DNA of 8,405 nucleotides from Chloroflexota bacterium (GTDB taxonomy: Bacteria > Chloroflexota > Anaerolineae > Aggregatilineales > Phototrophicaceae): positions 1-8,405 of the forward strand of contig JAADYY010000736.1 in NCBI GenBank assembly GCA_010092805.1, given 5' to 3'. Shown piece by piece: positions 1 to 6,806 of the stretch (position 1 is the stretch's first letter; the number at the start of each line of letters is the position of its first letter). The notes beneath the pieces were generated by a model. That model saw only the letters and a program-made list of their open reading frames with translations. It was not told the DNA's origin and searched no databases. The translations under genes and the position numbers were made by a program.

Positions 1-267
1 CTGTTCGGCCTGCCGTCGCTGCTGGTGCCGTACCCGTATGCGTGGCGCTATCAGCGCGTCAACGCGGAATATCTGGCGTCGCGCGGCGCGGCGATTTTGA
101 TGCCAGATGAAACAATGGCGGCGGATCTGCTGCCGACGATCCGGGCGCTGTTCGCCACCCCAGCTCGGTTGGGGGCGATGCGTGACGCGGCGCTGGCGCT
201 GGCGCAGCCAGACGGGGCGGCCAACGCGGCGCGCGAATTGCTGCGGTTAGCGGGGGAGAGTCCATGA
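1..267 (+). CDS. murG: MurG, C-terminal fragment (UDP-GlcNAc:lipid I GlcNAc transferase)
   Basis: The last 88 codons of a gene that begins before the window. MurG transfers GlcNAc from UDP-GlcNAc to lipid I on the cytoplasmic face of the membrane, making lipid II for peptidoglycan. Seen here: the fragment opens with the family's C-domain pattern G-L-P-S-L-L-V-P-Y-P-Y-A, then Y-Q-R-V-N-A at fragment residues 17-22, matching the conserved QxxNA of the donor nucleotide-sugar site, then a G-A-A-I segment and a short helical tail ending at TGA 265-267. The family often has HQxxNA; here the residue before Gln is Tyr, a position known to vary. The stop overlaps the next start by 4 bases (ATGA), so translation of the two is probably coupled. 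The following murC, murB, ftsQ, ftsA and ftsZ support the call strongly. The N-terminal acceptor domain is outside the window. Confidence 0.93.
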   Translation: MFGLPSLLVPYPYAWRYQRVNAEYLASRGAAILMPDETMAADLLPTIRALFATPARLGAMRDAALALAQPDGAANAARELLRLAGESP

Positions 268-800
268 TCCAACTTTCGGCGGCGATGTGGGCGCTGGCGG
301 CCTTCTTCGCCATCATCGGGTTTTTGCGCGGCTGGAACCGCGAATTGGTCTCGCTGGCGGGGATCATTCTGGGGTTGTTCGCCCTCTTCCAGTTCGATCC
401 GCTGCTGCGCGGGACGCTGCTCTCAAATGTGCCGGCTGATCAGATCTTTCTGGTGCAGACGGGCATCTTCATTGCCATTGTCTTCTTCGCGTATCAAACA
501 CGCGCCAATATCGGCGGGGGCAGCCCGCAGCAGGGCCGCGACGATTTGCAGAACAGCGTGCTGGGTGGGCTGTTGGGCTTTGTCAACGGCTACTTGATCT
601 GGGGATCGATCTGGTATTTTCTGGACATCAACGAATACCCGCTCGCGCCGCAGATCACTGCGCCCGCGCCCGGTTCGCCGAGCGAAGAGGCGCTGGAGAT
701 TCTGCCGCTGGTGCTGCTGGGCGGCGGCCCCGATGGCAGCGGCGATTTGCTGGCGGTGGCCGTGATCATCCTGTTCGTGATCGTCCTGATCTTGATCTAA
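264..800 (+). CDS. CvpA-like small integral membrane protein
   Basis: A 178-residue hydrophobic protein of unknown exact function. The start ATG at 264 overlaps the murG stop and has a good ribosome site (GGGGAG at 253-258). Membrane segments by eye are about residues 5-21, 28-46, 61-77, 97-120 and 161-178; the last ends directly at the stop. The segment G-F-L-R-G-W-N-R-E-L-V-S-L-A-G (19-33) resembles the first-helix turn of the CvpA family, which shows G-x-x-R-G-x-x-x-E-L with nearby glycines. A second Gly-rich helix (100-112, G-G-L-L-G-F-V-N-G) also fits. Residues 121-160 form a Pro/Ala/Gly-rich loop. CvpA proteins are tied to envelope stress and, in E. coli, colicin V production, but the molecular role is unclear. 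Position between murG and murC suggests a role in envelope or wall synthesis, which is inference. It could instead be an unrelated lineage-specific membrane protein. Confidence 0.75.
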   Translation: MIQLSAAMWALAAFFAIIGFLRGWNRELVSLAGIILGLFALFQFDPLLRGTLLSNVPADQIFLVQTGIFIAIVFFAYQTRANIGGGSPQQGRDDLQNSVLGGLLGFVNGYLIWGSIWYFLDINEYPLAPQITAPAPGSPSEEALEILPLVLLGGGPDGSGDLLAVAVIILFVIVLILI

Positions 801-808
801 CGAGGTTT

Positions 809-814
809 GGAGGG
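809..814 (+). promoter_or_regulatory. Strong Shine-Dalgarno site upstream of the mini-ORF, not of murC
   Basis: GGAGGG lies 7 bases before ATG 822. This is near-ideal spacing for that ATG, but 56 bases too far upstream to serve the murC start at 871, which itself has only a weak GGCGG at 856-860. This is the main reason to think the 822 ORF is translated. Confidence 0.6.
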
Positions 815-821
815 TGTGTTG

Positions 822-878
822 ATGCCCAATTGCTGGTCTTCATGCTGCGAGTGTTGGCGGTGCGGCTGGTATGTGTGA
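822..878 (+). CDS. Putative 18-residue Cys/Trp-rich leader peptide before murC
   Basis: A mini-ORF reading MPNCWSSCCECWRCGWYV, ending at TGA 876-878. Five of 18 residues are Cys (4, 8, 9, 11, 14) and three are Trp (5, 12, 16), a composition very unlike its neighbours. It has the best ribosome site in the cvpA-murC gap, at 7-base spacing. Its stop falls inside the first codons of murC (8-base overlap, 871-878), so ribosomes finishing it stop beside the murC AUG. That arrangement suits translational coupling or a leader-peptide control in which slow Cys or Trp decoding, or peptide chemistry, affects murC. All of that is inference; no homologue is recognised. The alternatives are a chance ORF, or a Shine-Dalgarno left over from an older murC start. 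The murC frame is closed upstream by TGA 820-822, so murC cannot simply be extended to this site. Confidence 0.35.
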   Translation: MPNCWSSCCECWRCGWYV

Positions 879-2289
879 GGCGCTTGATCCCTGGGGGACA
901 GCGGCAGTCTTGCCCGGCCAGCATATTCACTTTATCGGGATCGGTGGGTTCGGTCTTTCGGCGATTGCGCGGGTGCTGCTGCAAAAAGGCTACGTGATCA
1001 GCGGCTCGGATCGGGCGCGCAGCCCGCTCACCGAAGCGCTGGCCCGCGACGGGGTGCAGATCGACATTGGGCACGAACCCGCTTACGTCGTTGGCGCGGA
1101 TCTGGTGATTCGGTCGTCGGCGGTCAGCGATGATCATGTGGAAGTGCTGGCGGCCCGCGCGGCCAACATCCCGGTCTATAAGCGCGCCGATGTGCTGGCG
1201 GCGATCATGGCGGGGCAAGCGGGGATCGCGGTTGCCGGGACGCACGGCAAAACCACGACCACCGCCATGATCACGCACATCCTCATCGAAACGGGCCGCG
1301 ATCCAAGCTATATCATCGGCGGGGTGCTGCGGTCAACCGGGCTGAATGCGGCGTTTGGCAGTGGCCCGGCGTTCGTGATCGAAGCGGACGAGTATGATCA
1401 TATGTTTCATGGGCTGCGCCCGCAGGTCGCGGTGATCACGAACATCGAATGGGATCACCCGGATTTTTTCCCGACGCCGGACGCCTTGTTTGAGTCGTTC
1501 GCGGCATTTCTCGATCATCTGCCGGACGATGGCCTGCTGATCGCGTGTGCGGACAGCCCACAGGCGGCGCAGTTGGCGGCGCAGCGATCTGCGCGGAACT
1601 GCCCGACAGAAACCTACAGCGGCGCGCAGGTGGATGCAGCGTGGACGGCGCTGGACGTGCGCGCTGCCGGGCCGGGGATGACGTTCACGGTGGGGCGGCG
1701 CGGCGAACCCATCGCCCTGGCCCGGCTGCTGATCCCTGGGCTGCACAACGTCGCCAATGCGCTGGCGGCGCTGGCGGTGGCCCATCAGCAAGGGGTGGCG
1801 GTGGAGGCGGCGGTCGCGGCGCTGGCGACCTTCAGCGGGACAGGCCGTCGCTTTGAGGTGCGCGGTGAGGTCGGTGGTGTGACGGTTGTGGATGATTATG
1901 CCCATCACCCCACCGCCATCCGTGCCACGTTGGCCGCCGCGCGCGCCCGCTACCCGGATCACGCGCTGTGGGTGGTGTGGCAGCCGCATACCTTCAGCCG
2001 CACAGCCGCCTTGTTCGACTCGTTCGTGACGGCGTTCGCCGACGCCGACTATCTGCTGGTGACGGACATCTACGCCGCGCGCGAAGATCCGCTGCCCGGC
2101 GTGGACAGCCGGGCGCTCGTCGCGGCGTTGTCGCACCCCAACGCGCGCCACACGCCAGCACGCGCGGACTGCACCGCTGTGTTACTCGCCGAAGTCAGCG
2201 CGCCCGCCGTTATCCTGATCATGAGCGCGGGTGACGCACCGCAGATCGGCGCGGACTTTCTGGCGCAGCGCGCGGAGATTGATCCATGA
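871..2289 (+). CDS. murC: UDP-N-acetylmuramate--L-alanine ligase (MurC)
   Basis: A 472-residue cytoplasmic ATP-dependent ligase that adds L-Ala to UDP-MurNAc, the first step of the peptide stem; length is normal. Domains in order: N-terminal nucleotide-sugar-binding Rossmann domain with I-H-F-I-G-I-G-G-F-G-L-S (19-30); central Mur ligase ATPase domain with P-loop G-T-H-G-K-T-T-T (123-130), the acidic E-A-D-E-Y-D (171-176) and T-N-I-E-W-D-H-P-D (190-198) for Mg and substrate; G-L-H-N-V-A-N-A-L-A (290-299); and the C-terminal domain with G-R-R-F-E (325-329), D-D-Y-A-H-H-P-T (341-348), Q-P-H-T-F-S-R-T (371-378) and M-S-A-G-D (451-455). The H-P-D-F-F and D-Y-A-H-H-P motifs separate MurC from MurD, MurE and MurF. 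ATG 871 is the only usual start codon after the in-frame stop at 820-822, but its own ribosome site is weak, so it may depend on the upstream mini-ORF. The end overlaps murB by 4 bases. Confidence 0.97.
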   Translation: MCEALDPWGTAAVLPGQHIHFIGIGGFGLSAIARVLLQKGYVISGSDRARSPLTEALARDGVQIDIGHEPAYVVGADLVIRSSAVSDDHVEVLAARAANIPVYKRADVLAAIMAGQAGIAVAGTHGKTTTTAMITHILIETGRDPSYIIGGVLRSTGLNAAFGSGPAFVIEADEYDHMFHGLRPQVAVITNIEWDHPDFFPTPDALFESFAAFLDHLPDDGLLIACADSPQAAQLAAQRSARNCPTETYSGAQVDAAWTALDVRAAGPGMTFTVGRRGEPIALARLLIPGLHNVANALAALAVAHQQGVAVEAAVAALATFSGTGRRFEVRGEVGGVTVVDDYAHHPTAIRATLAAARARYPDHALWVVWQPHTFSRTAALFDSFVTAFADADYLLVTDIYAAREDPLPGVDSRALVAALSHPNARHTPARADCTAVLLAEVSAPAVILIMSAGDAPQIGADFLAQRAEIDP

Positions 2290-3185
2290 CCTTACTGGCC
2301 TCACCGCTGGCCGAACGGCTGCTGAAGGCGGAGCCGTTGGCAAAGTACACGGCGGCGCGGCTCGGCGGCCCGGCGGATTGGCTGTACGTCGCGCGCGCCT
2401 CGACCGACGAACTGGCAGCGGTGGTCGAGGCGGCCTGGGCTGACGATCTGCCGGTGCGGATTCTGGGCGGCGGTGCCAACGCCCTCGTTGCGGACTCTGG
2501 TGTGCGTGGCCTGGTTGTGATCAACCGCGTCGGTGCGGCGGATTTCGACAGCGATCAAGTGACGGTCACGGCGGGGATGTCGCTGGGGGTGCTGGCGCGC
2601 AAATGCCAGGCGCGTGGATTGGCTGGATTCGAGTGGGCGGTGAGTGTGCCGGGCACGGTTGGCGGGGCGGTTGTCAACAACGCAGGTGCTCACGGTGGCG
2701 ATATGGCCGGAAATGTGATCACCGTGACGCTGCTCGACGCCGAAGCTGGGCAGCAGACGCTCACGGCGGATGATCTGGCGTATGCCTACCGCACGTCGCT
2801 GCTGAAGACGCGGGTGGATCGGCGCTTTGCGGTGCTGAGCGCGCGACTGCGCTTGACGCCGGATGATCCCGCCACGATTCAGACGCGGATGGATACGTTC
2901 AGCGCGCGGCGCAAAAGTACACAGCCGCCGGGCGCGAGCTTGGGCAGCATCTTCAAGAATCCGCCGGGGGATTACGCCGGGCGGCTCATTGAGTCTGTTG
3001 GGCTGAAGGGGTGCAGCATCGGTGGGGCGCAGGTCTCGACGGTACACGCAAATTTCTTTATCAATACGGGGACCGCATCCGCTCACGATTATCATGCGCT
3101 GATTCTGCATGTGCAGCGGACAATCGAGCGGACGACGGGTATCTGGCTGGAGCCGGAGATCGAGTTGGTAGGTGAGGGCTTTTGA
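2286..3185 (+). CDS. murB: UDP-N-acetylenolpyruvoylglucosamine reductase (MurB)
   Basis: A 299-residue FAD enzyme that uses NADPH to reduce UDP-GlcNAc-enolpyruvate to UDP-MurNAc in the cytoplasm, just before the MurC step. FAD-binding PCMH-type domain: T-A-A-R-L-G-G-P-A (22-30), I-L-G-G-G-A-N-A-L-V (59-68) and S-V-P-G-T-V-G-G-A-V-V-N-N-A-G-A-H-G (120-137). C-terminal domain: Y-R-T-S (168-171) with the conserved Arg169, then G-S-I-F-K-N-P (220-226), whose Ser221 matches the proton-donating Ser229 of E. coli MurB, and L-E-P-E-I (288-292), whose Glu291 matches E. coli Glu325. The compact length and the G-S-x-F-K-N-P form fit the shorter type II MurB found in most bacteria outside the gammaproteobacteria. 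ATG 2286 overlaps the murC stop (ATGA) and has GGAG at 2274-2277, so the two genes are very likely coupled. All expected catalytic residues are present. Confidence 0.97.
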   Translation: MTLLASPLAERLLKAEPLAKYTAARLGGPADWLYVARASTDELAAVVEAAWADDLPVRILGGGANALVADSGVRGLVVINRVGAADFDSDQVTVTAGMSLGVLARKCQARGLAGFEWAVSVPGTVGGAVVNNAGAHGGDMAGNVITVTLLDAEAGQQTLTADDLAYAYRTSLLKTRVDRRFAVLSARLRLTPDDPATIQTRMDTFSARRKSTQPPGASLGSIFKNPPGDYAGRLIESVGLKGCSIGGAQVSTVHANFFINTGTASAHDYHALILHVQRTIERTTGIWLEPEIELVGEGF

Positions 3186-3231
3186 CCCAGAAGATCACTG
3201 CTGCGGGCCACATTTCGCGGTATGAATTTTG

Positions 3232-3240
3232 TGCTATGAT
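3232..3240 (+). promoter_or_regulatory. Putative extended -10 promoter for ftsQ-ftsA
   Basis: TGCTATGAT in the 94-base murB-ftsQ gap is a full TGn extended -10 plus TATGAT (5 of 6 to consensus). No good -35 sits at 16-18 bases; the sequence there (around 3211-3217) matches poorly, as is common for extended -10 promoters. Predicted start is near 3247, giving a leader of about 33 bases. The gap is lower in GC than the genes around it. Confidence 0.45.
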
Positions 3241-3279
3241 CTGGTCAACCTGTAGACACGAACGTAGGCAGCGCTGTCG

Positions 3280-4110
3280 ATGACTTCCCAATCACGTGAA
3301 AGCCGCAGAGAGAACCGCTTGTTTGGGCGCGCCCCGGCGATCTGGCGCGGGCCGCAGGCGGCTGCCTCGGCAGCGCCCGCAGCGCCGCGCCCGCAGGTCA
3401 AGCAGCGCGGCACGATCTTTGTCAGTTGGCGGGTGCTCAGCGGCGCGCTGATCGTGATCCTGCTGGCGGTGCTCTCCGGGTTTTTCATTTCCGATGCCTT
3501 CTATGTGCATCAGGTCGCGGTCGGTGGGCTGACCTACATGAGCAGCGAGGAGATCTTCGCGCTGACGGCAGTCGCGGATTTGCACATTTTCTGGGTTGAC
3601 CCGGCAGAAGTGCGCGAGAATCTGCTGCGTTCGCCGTCGATTGCCAACGCCGTCGTGCAGACCGGGTGGCCGCCGCATCTGGTGCGCATCCAAGTTGAGG
3701 AGCGCGAACCCGCGTTGATCTGGGAGCAGAGCGGCAGCGCCTACTGGATTGACATTCAGGGGCGGGTGATGCGGCTGCGCGCAGATCGCGATGATTTGAT
3801 GCGCATCACCACCGACCCAGTGGTCGAAGGGGAACCGGGCGCAGCCATCGATGTCAATGTCGTCACCGGGGCGCTGCAACTGCATACGCTGTTGCCGGAC
3901 GTTTCGCTTTTGCGTTACCATCCCGACGATGGGCTGGGTTACAGCGATCCGCGCGGGTGGCAAGTTTGGCTGGGGACGGGCACGAATATGCCGGAGAAGA
4001 TCCGCATTTATGCCGCCATCGCCGATGATCTTGTGGCGCGCGACATCTTGCCGATTTCGATCAACGTTGCCAACCCAGACGCACCGTACTACACCAGGCT
4101 GTCAGGATAG
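3280..4110 (+). CDS. ftsQ: Cell division protein FtsQ/DivIB
   Basis: A 276-residue bitopic membrane protein of the divisome, which in other bacteria links FtsB/FtsL and the wall synthases to the Z ring. Layout seen: a basic, Ala/Pro-rich cytoplasmic tail (1-48); one membrane helix (about 51-70); an outer POTRA domain (about 72-143, from F-Y-V-H-Q-V-A-V-G-G-L to V-E-E-R-E-P, with the typical W-P-x-x-L-x-I-x-V-x-E-R-x-P near its end); then a beta domain with Y-W-I-D-x-x-G (155-161) and a C-terminal I-N-V-A-N-P-D-A-P-Y-Y-T-R (261-273) like the family's closing strand. FtsQ diverges strongly in sequence, so the call rests on architecture plus position between murB and ftsA. The start at 3280 is fixed by the in-frame stop at 3253-3255 and the absence of another nearby ATG; its ribosome site is weak (TAGG at 3265-3268). 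It probably belongs to one unit with ftsA. Confidence 0.9.
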   Translation: MTSQSRESRRENRLFGRAPAIWRGPQAAASAAPAAPRPQVKQRGTIFVSWRVLSGALIVILLAVLSGFFISDAFYVHQVAVGGLTYMSSEEIFALTAVADLHIFWVDPAEVRENLLRSPSIANAVVQTGWPPHLVRIQVEEREPALIWEQSGSAYWIDIQGRVMRLRADRDDLMRITTDPVVEGEPGAAIDVNVVTGALQLHTLLPDVSLLRYHPDDGLGYSDPRGWQVWLGTGTNMPEKIRIYAAIADDLVARDILPISINVANPDAPYYTRLSG

Positions 4111-4119
4111 CAGAACGCC

Positions 4120-5358
4120 ATGAGTCAATTGGTTGTCGGCATCGACATTGGAACTACGAAAGTTTGCACCATCGTCGGCGAAGTGCGCGAAGATGATATT
4201 TATGTCGTCGGCGTGGGCATCGAGCCGAGCCGGGGCATGAAGAAAGGCGTCGTCACCGACATTGCGGCCCTGACGACCGCGATCTCGGCGTCGGCGCACA
4301 AAGCCGAACGCAGCAGCGGCTTCGACATCCGGCGCGCGTTTGTGAGTGTGGCGGGGAATCACACGGCATCGCTCAACAGTCGCGGGGCGGTCGGGTTGGC
4401 CGGGAATCGCGGCGTGCGCTCCGAGGATATGGACAAAGCCATCGACGCGGCCCGCGCCATCGCTATCGCCCACAACCGCGAAGTTCTGCATGTGATCCCG
4501 CGCAGCTATGCCATCGATAGCCAGGAACACGTCCGCAACCCCATCGGGATGCACGGCTTTCGGCTGGAAGTCGAAGTCCACATCATCACGGTGTCTTCGA
4601 CCTGTATCGCCAACCTGGAAGCGGGGGTGCAGGCCGCCGGGATCTACCCCGACCGCTTTATCCTCAACCCGCTGGCGGCGGGCGATGCGGTGCTCACCGA
4701 TGTGGAGCGCGAAATGGGCGTCGTCGTGATCGACATCGGCGGCGGCACAACCGACCTGGGCATCTTCATCGAAGGAACCGTGTGGCACTCGTCGGTGATC
4801 GTCGTCGGCGGTGACATGATCACCAACGACATCACCCACTGGATGCATGTGCCGTTTGATGTGGCCGAAACGGTCAAGATTCAGCACGGTCACGCCGTCG
4901 AAAAAGCCGTCGATCCGTTGGAGACGTTTCTGGTGCAGCCGTTCGGCGAAGGGATGCCGACCGAAGTGCGCCGCAGCGATCTGGCGATGGTGATCGAAGC
5001 ACGCATCGCCGAGATCTTCGAATTGGTGCAAACGGAGATCAAGCGCTCCGGCTATGACGGTTTGCTCCGCGCTGGCGCGGTGATCACCGGGGGCGGCGCG
5101 CAGCTACCAGGGATCGGCGAGATCGCGTCGGAGGTGCTCGGCTGCCCGGTGCGGATCGCCAAGCCAGAGCGGTTGACCGGCATGGCCGATGTGCTGCGCG
5201 CCCCGGCGTTCAGCACGAGTGTGGGGCTGCTGCGGCTGGGCCTGCAAATGGACTCGGCGCGCGAACTGCTCATGAATGGGCATGGGCTGCCAACGGCACG
5301 CATCGGCGGGCTGCTGACGGGCTTCTTCCGGCGGTTGCTGCCCGACGACGAGCGCTAA
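4120..5358 (+). CDS. ftsA: Cell division protein FtsA
   Basis: A 412-residue actin-like ATPase that anchors FtsZ filaments to the inner membrane and recruits later divisome proteins. Motifs: phosphate-1 loop G-I-D-I-G-T-T-K-V (7-15); the FtsA-specific 1C/SHS2 domain around 80-160, including R-S-Y-A-I-D (128-133), G-M-H-G-F-R-L-E-V-E-V-H (143-154); phosphate-2 loop V-I-D-I-G-G-G-T-T-D (203-212); G-G-D-M-I-T-N-D (230-237); adenosine motif I-T-G-G-G-A-Q-L-P-G (322-331); and S-V-G-L-L (367-371). The tail G-L-L-T-G-F-F-R-R-L-L-P (397-408) looks like the amphipathic membrane-targeting helix that ends FtsA. The start is 9 bases after the ftsQ stop, with AGGA at 4104-4107 inside the end of ftsQ at a rather long 12-base spacing. 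Its placement directly before ftsZ is the common order in bacteria. No missing motif is seen. Confidence 0.96.
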   Translation: MSQLVVGIDIGTTKVCTIVGEVREDDIYVVGVGIEPSRGMKKGVVTDIAALTTAISASAHKAERSSGFDIRRAFVSVAGNHTASLNSRGAVGLAGNRGVRSEDMDKAIDAARAIAIAHNREVLHVIPRSYAIDSQEHVRNPIGMHGFRLEVEVHIITVSSTCIANLEAGVQAAGIYPDRFILNPLAAGDAVLTDVEREMGVVVIDIGGGTTDLGIFIEGTVWHSSVIVVGGDMITNDITHWMHVPFDVAETVKIQHGHAVEKAVDPLETFLVQPFGEGMPTEVRRSDLAMVIEARIAEIFELVQTEIKRSGYDGLLRAGAVITGGGAQLPGIGEIASEVLGCPVRIAKPERLTGMADVLRAPAFSTSVGLLRLGLQMDSARELLMNGHGLPTARIGGLLTGFFRRLLPDDER

Positions 5359-5456
5359 TCTGCGTGCCGCCTGGCTTCGGATCCCACGACATCCGTCACA
5401 GATGCGCATTTGCCCCCAATTTAGGGGATCATCCCGGCCAATCGTCCTACCGTTGC

Positions 5457-5484
5457 TTGCGATCTTTGCCGAACCGAATACAAT
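5457..5484 (+). promoter_or_regulatory. Putative sigma-70-type promoter for ftsZ
   Basis: TTGCGA (5457-5462, 4 of 6) and TACAAT (5479-5484, 5 of 6) with a 16-base spacer, in the 208-base ftsA-ftsZ gap, where AT content rises sharply. The predicted start is near 5491, about 75 bases before the chosen ftsZ ATG. A less likely overlapping alternative is TTGCCG (5466-5471) with TATTAG (5490-5495) at 18 bases. Confidence 0.5.
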
Positions 5485-5493
5485 AAGGCTATT

Positions 5494-5507
5494 AGATTAA
5501 TTAATCT
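5494..5507. promoter_or_regulatory. Perfect 14-base palindrome at the ftsZ promoter, operator-like
   Basis: AGATTAATTAATCT is identical to its reverse complement. It starts about 10 bases after the putative -10 and lies on or just after the predicted transcription start, a usual place for a repressor site. It is pure A/T apart from one G/C pair at each end, in a region otherwise near 60% GC. No regulator is recognised. An A/T-rich palindrome can arise by chance. Confidence 0.4.
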
Positions 5508-5549
5508 GTGGTTCAGCTTCATTCGGGTCGATGTGCTCGGATTCTTATG

Positions 5550-5557
5550 AGGAAGGG
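5550..5557 (+). promoter_or_regulatory. Ribosome binding site that decides the ftsZ start
   Basis: AGGAAGGG ends 9 bases before ATG 5567. It lies inside the ORF if the upstream ATG 5531 is used; that ATG has only a poor GGG-containing sequence before it. This favours initiation at 5567. Confidence 0.6.
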
Positions 5558-5566
5558 TTGGCTGGT

Positions 5567-6718
5567 ATGGTCGATATGCTTACACCGGGTGAAAACTTCG
5601 CCCAGATCAAGGTGGTCGGCGTTGGAGGCGGTGGGGGTAACGCAGTCAACCGCATGATCAACGAAGGCCTCGGCGGTGTCGAGTTCATCGCGGTGAACAC
5701 GGATAATCAGGCGCTGATGCTCTCGAAAGCCAAGATGCGCGTGCGCGTGGGCGACAAGCTGACACGCGGCCTCGGCGCGGGCGGCAACCCGGAGATCGGG
5801 CGCAAAGCGGCGGAAGAGAGCGCCGACGAGTTGTATGAAGTGTTGCGCGGCGCAGACATGATCTTCATCGCCAGCGGCATGGGCGGCGGTACGGGGACTG
5901 GTGCTTCGCCCGTCGTCGCGCAGATTGCGAAAGAACTCGGTGCGCTGACGATTGGCGTGGTGACGCGCCCGTTCACGTTTGAAGGGGCCAAGCGCCAGCA
6001 AACAGCGGAAGCCGGGATCGAGGCGCTGAAAAGCCAGGTCGATACACTGATCGTCATCCCGAATGATCGTTTGTTGCAAATTGCGGACAAGCGCGCGAGC
6101 TTGCAGCAGGCGTTCTCGCTGGCTGATGACGTGCTGCGGCAGGGTATTCAGGGCATCTCCGAGCTGATCACGGTGCCGGCGCTCATCAACCTCGACTTCG
6201 CGGATGTGCGCACCATCATGTCTGAGGGTGGGGCGGCGCTCATGGCGGTCGGCCATGCGGACGGCGACGACCGCGCCCGCCGCGCGTCCGAAGAGGCTAT
6301 CAGCAGTGCGCTCCTGGATGTGACTATCGATGGCGCACGCGGTATCCTGTTCAACATTACGGGCGGCCCGGATCTCAGCCTGTTCGAGGTCAACGAAGCG
6401 GCGGCCATCATCAAGGAAAGCGCGCACCCGGATGTCAACCTCATCTTCGGCGCGCAGATCGACGAAAGCCTGGGCGACGAAGTGCGCGTCACGGTGATTG
6501 CGACGGGCTTCGAGCAGAGCCGTGTGGCCCGCAAGATGGAACAGCCCACGCAGCGCCCGCAGCAGCCGGCGCAGCAGCGCCCGATGCAGCAGTTCAATGC
6601 GTCGGAAGGGCAGGAGGAAGCCCCCGCGCCACGCCGCGAACAGCAGGAGAATTTCAGCGCGCGCGTTTACGACGAAGACAATATCGAAATCCCCACCTTC
6701 CTGCGCAAGCGGCGCTAA
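5567..6718 (+). CDS. ftsZ: Cell division protein FtsZ
   Basis: A 383-residue tubulin-like GTPase that polymerises into the Z ring. Motifs from the chosen start: G-V-G-G-G-G-G-N-A-V (18-27); N-T-D-N-Q-A-L (44-50); G-L-G-A-G-G-N-P (68-75); the tubulin signature G-G-G-T-G-T-G-A-S-P (106-115); T-R-P-F (133-136); I-P-N-D-R-L-L (164-170); and the T7 loop N-L-D-F-A-D-V-R (208-215), whose Asp residues activate GTP hydrolysis across the filament interface. After the core (to about 315) comes a short linker rich in Gln, Pro and Arg (about 322-370), then the conserved tail I-E-I-P-T-F-L-R-K-R-R (373-383) that binds FtsA and other partners. The frame is open to ATG 5531, giving 12 more residues, but the ribosome site supports 5567. 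It has its own putative promoter and palindrome and ends before a strong terminator, so it may be expressed apart from ftsQA. Confidence 0.97.
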   Translation: MVDMLTPGENFAQIKVVGVGGGGGNAVNRMINEGLGGVEFIAVNTDNQALMLSKAKMRVRVGDKLTRGLGAGGNPEIGRKAAEESADELYEVLRGADMIFIASGMGGGTGTGASPVVAQIAKELGALTIGVVTRPFTFEGAKRQQTAEAGIEALKSQVDTLIVIPNDRLLQIADKRASLQQAFSLADDVLRQGIQGISELITVPALINLDFADVRTIMSEGGAALMAVGHADGDDRARRASEEAISSALLDVTIDGARGILFNITGGPDLSLFEVNEAAAIIKESAHPDVNLIFGAQIDESLGDEVRVTVIATGFEQSRVARKMEQPTQRPQQPAQQRPMQQFNASEGQEEAPAPRREQQENFSARVYDEDNIEIPTFLRKRR

Positions 6719-6743
6719 GCCGCACCTGCGCACGTTGATCACG

Positions 6744-6806
6744 TTAGGGGCGCACGGGCGGCTGGCCGGTTAACTGATGGCCGCGCAGCAGCGCCCCTAA
6801 TTTTTT
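6744..6806 (+). terminator. Intrinsic terminator after ftsZ
   Basis: A perfect 10-base inverted repeat, TTAGGGGCGC (6744-6753) and GCGCCCCTAA (6791-6800), followed at once by six T (6801-6806). The 37-base loop carries an inner short stem, GCGGC (6758-6762) with GCCGC (6780-6784), which brings the arms together. It begins 25 bases after the ftsZ stop and closes the dcw unit. No matching T run lies on the other side, so it acts on the + strand only. Confidence 0.85.

Noticed and set aside
842..870. Alternative ATG at 842 in the cvpA-murC gap, giving a frame that runs into murC out of phase
   Set aside because: No ribosome site and no coherent protein; the frame closes after about 50 codons inside murC.
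4102..5031. Minus-strand open frame (309 codons) opposite ftsA
   Set aside because: It is the antisense shadow of ftsA; no ribosome site or domain.
5519..6742. Long minus-strand open frame (407 codons) opposite ftsZ
   Set aside because: It is a shadow of ftsZ in GC-rich DNA: Arg/His/Ala-rich with no recognisable domain, and it covers the same bases as an unmistakable gene.
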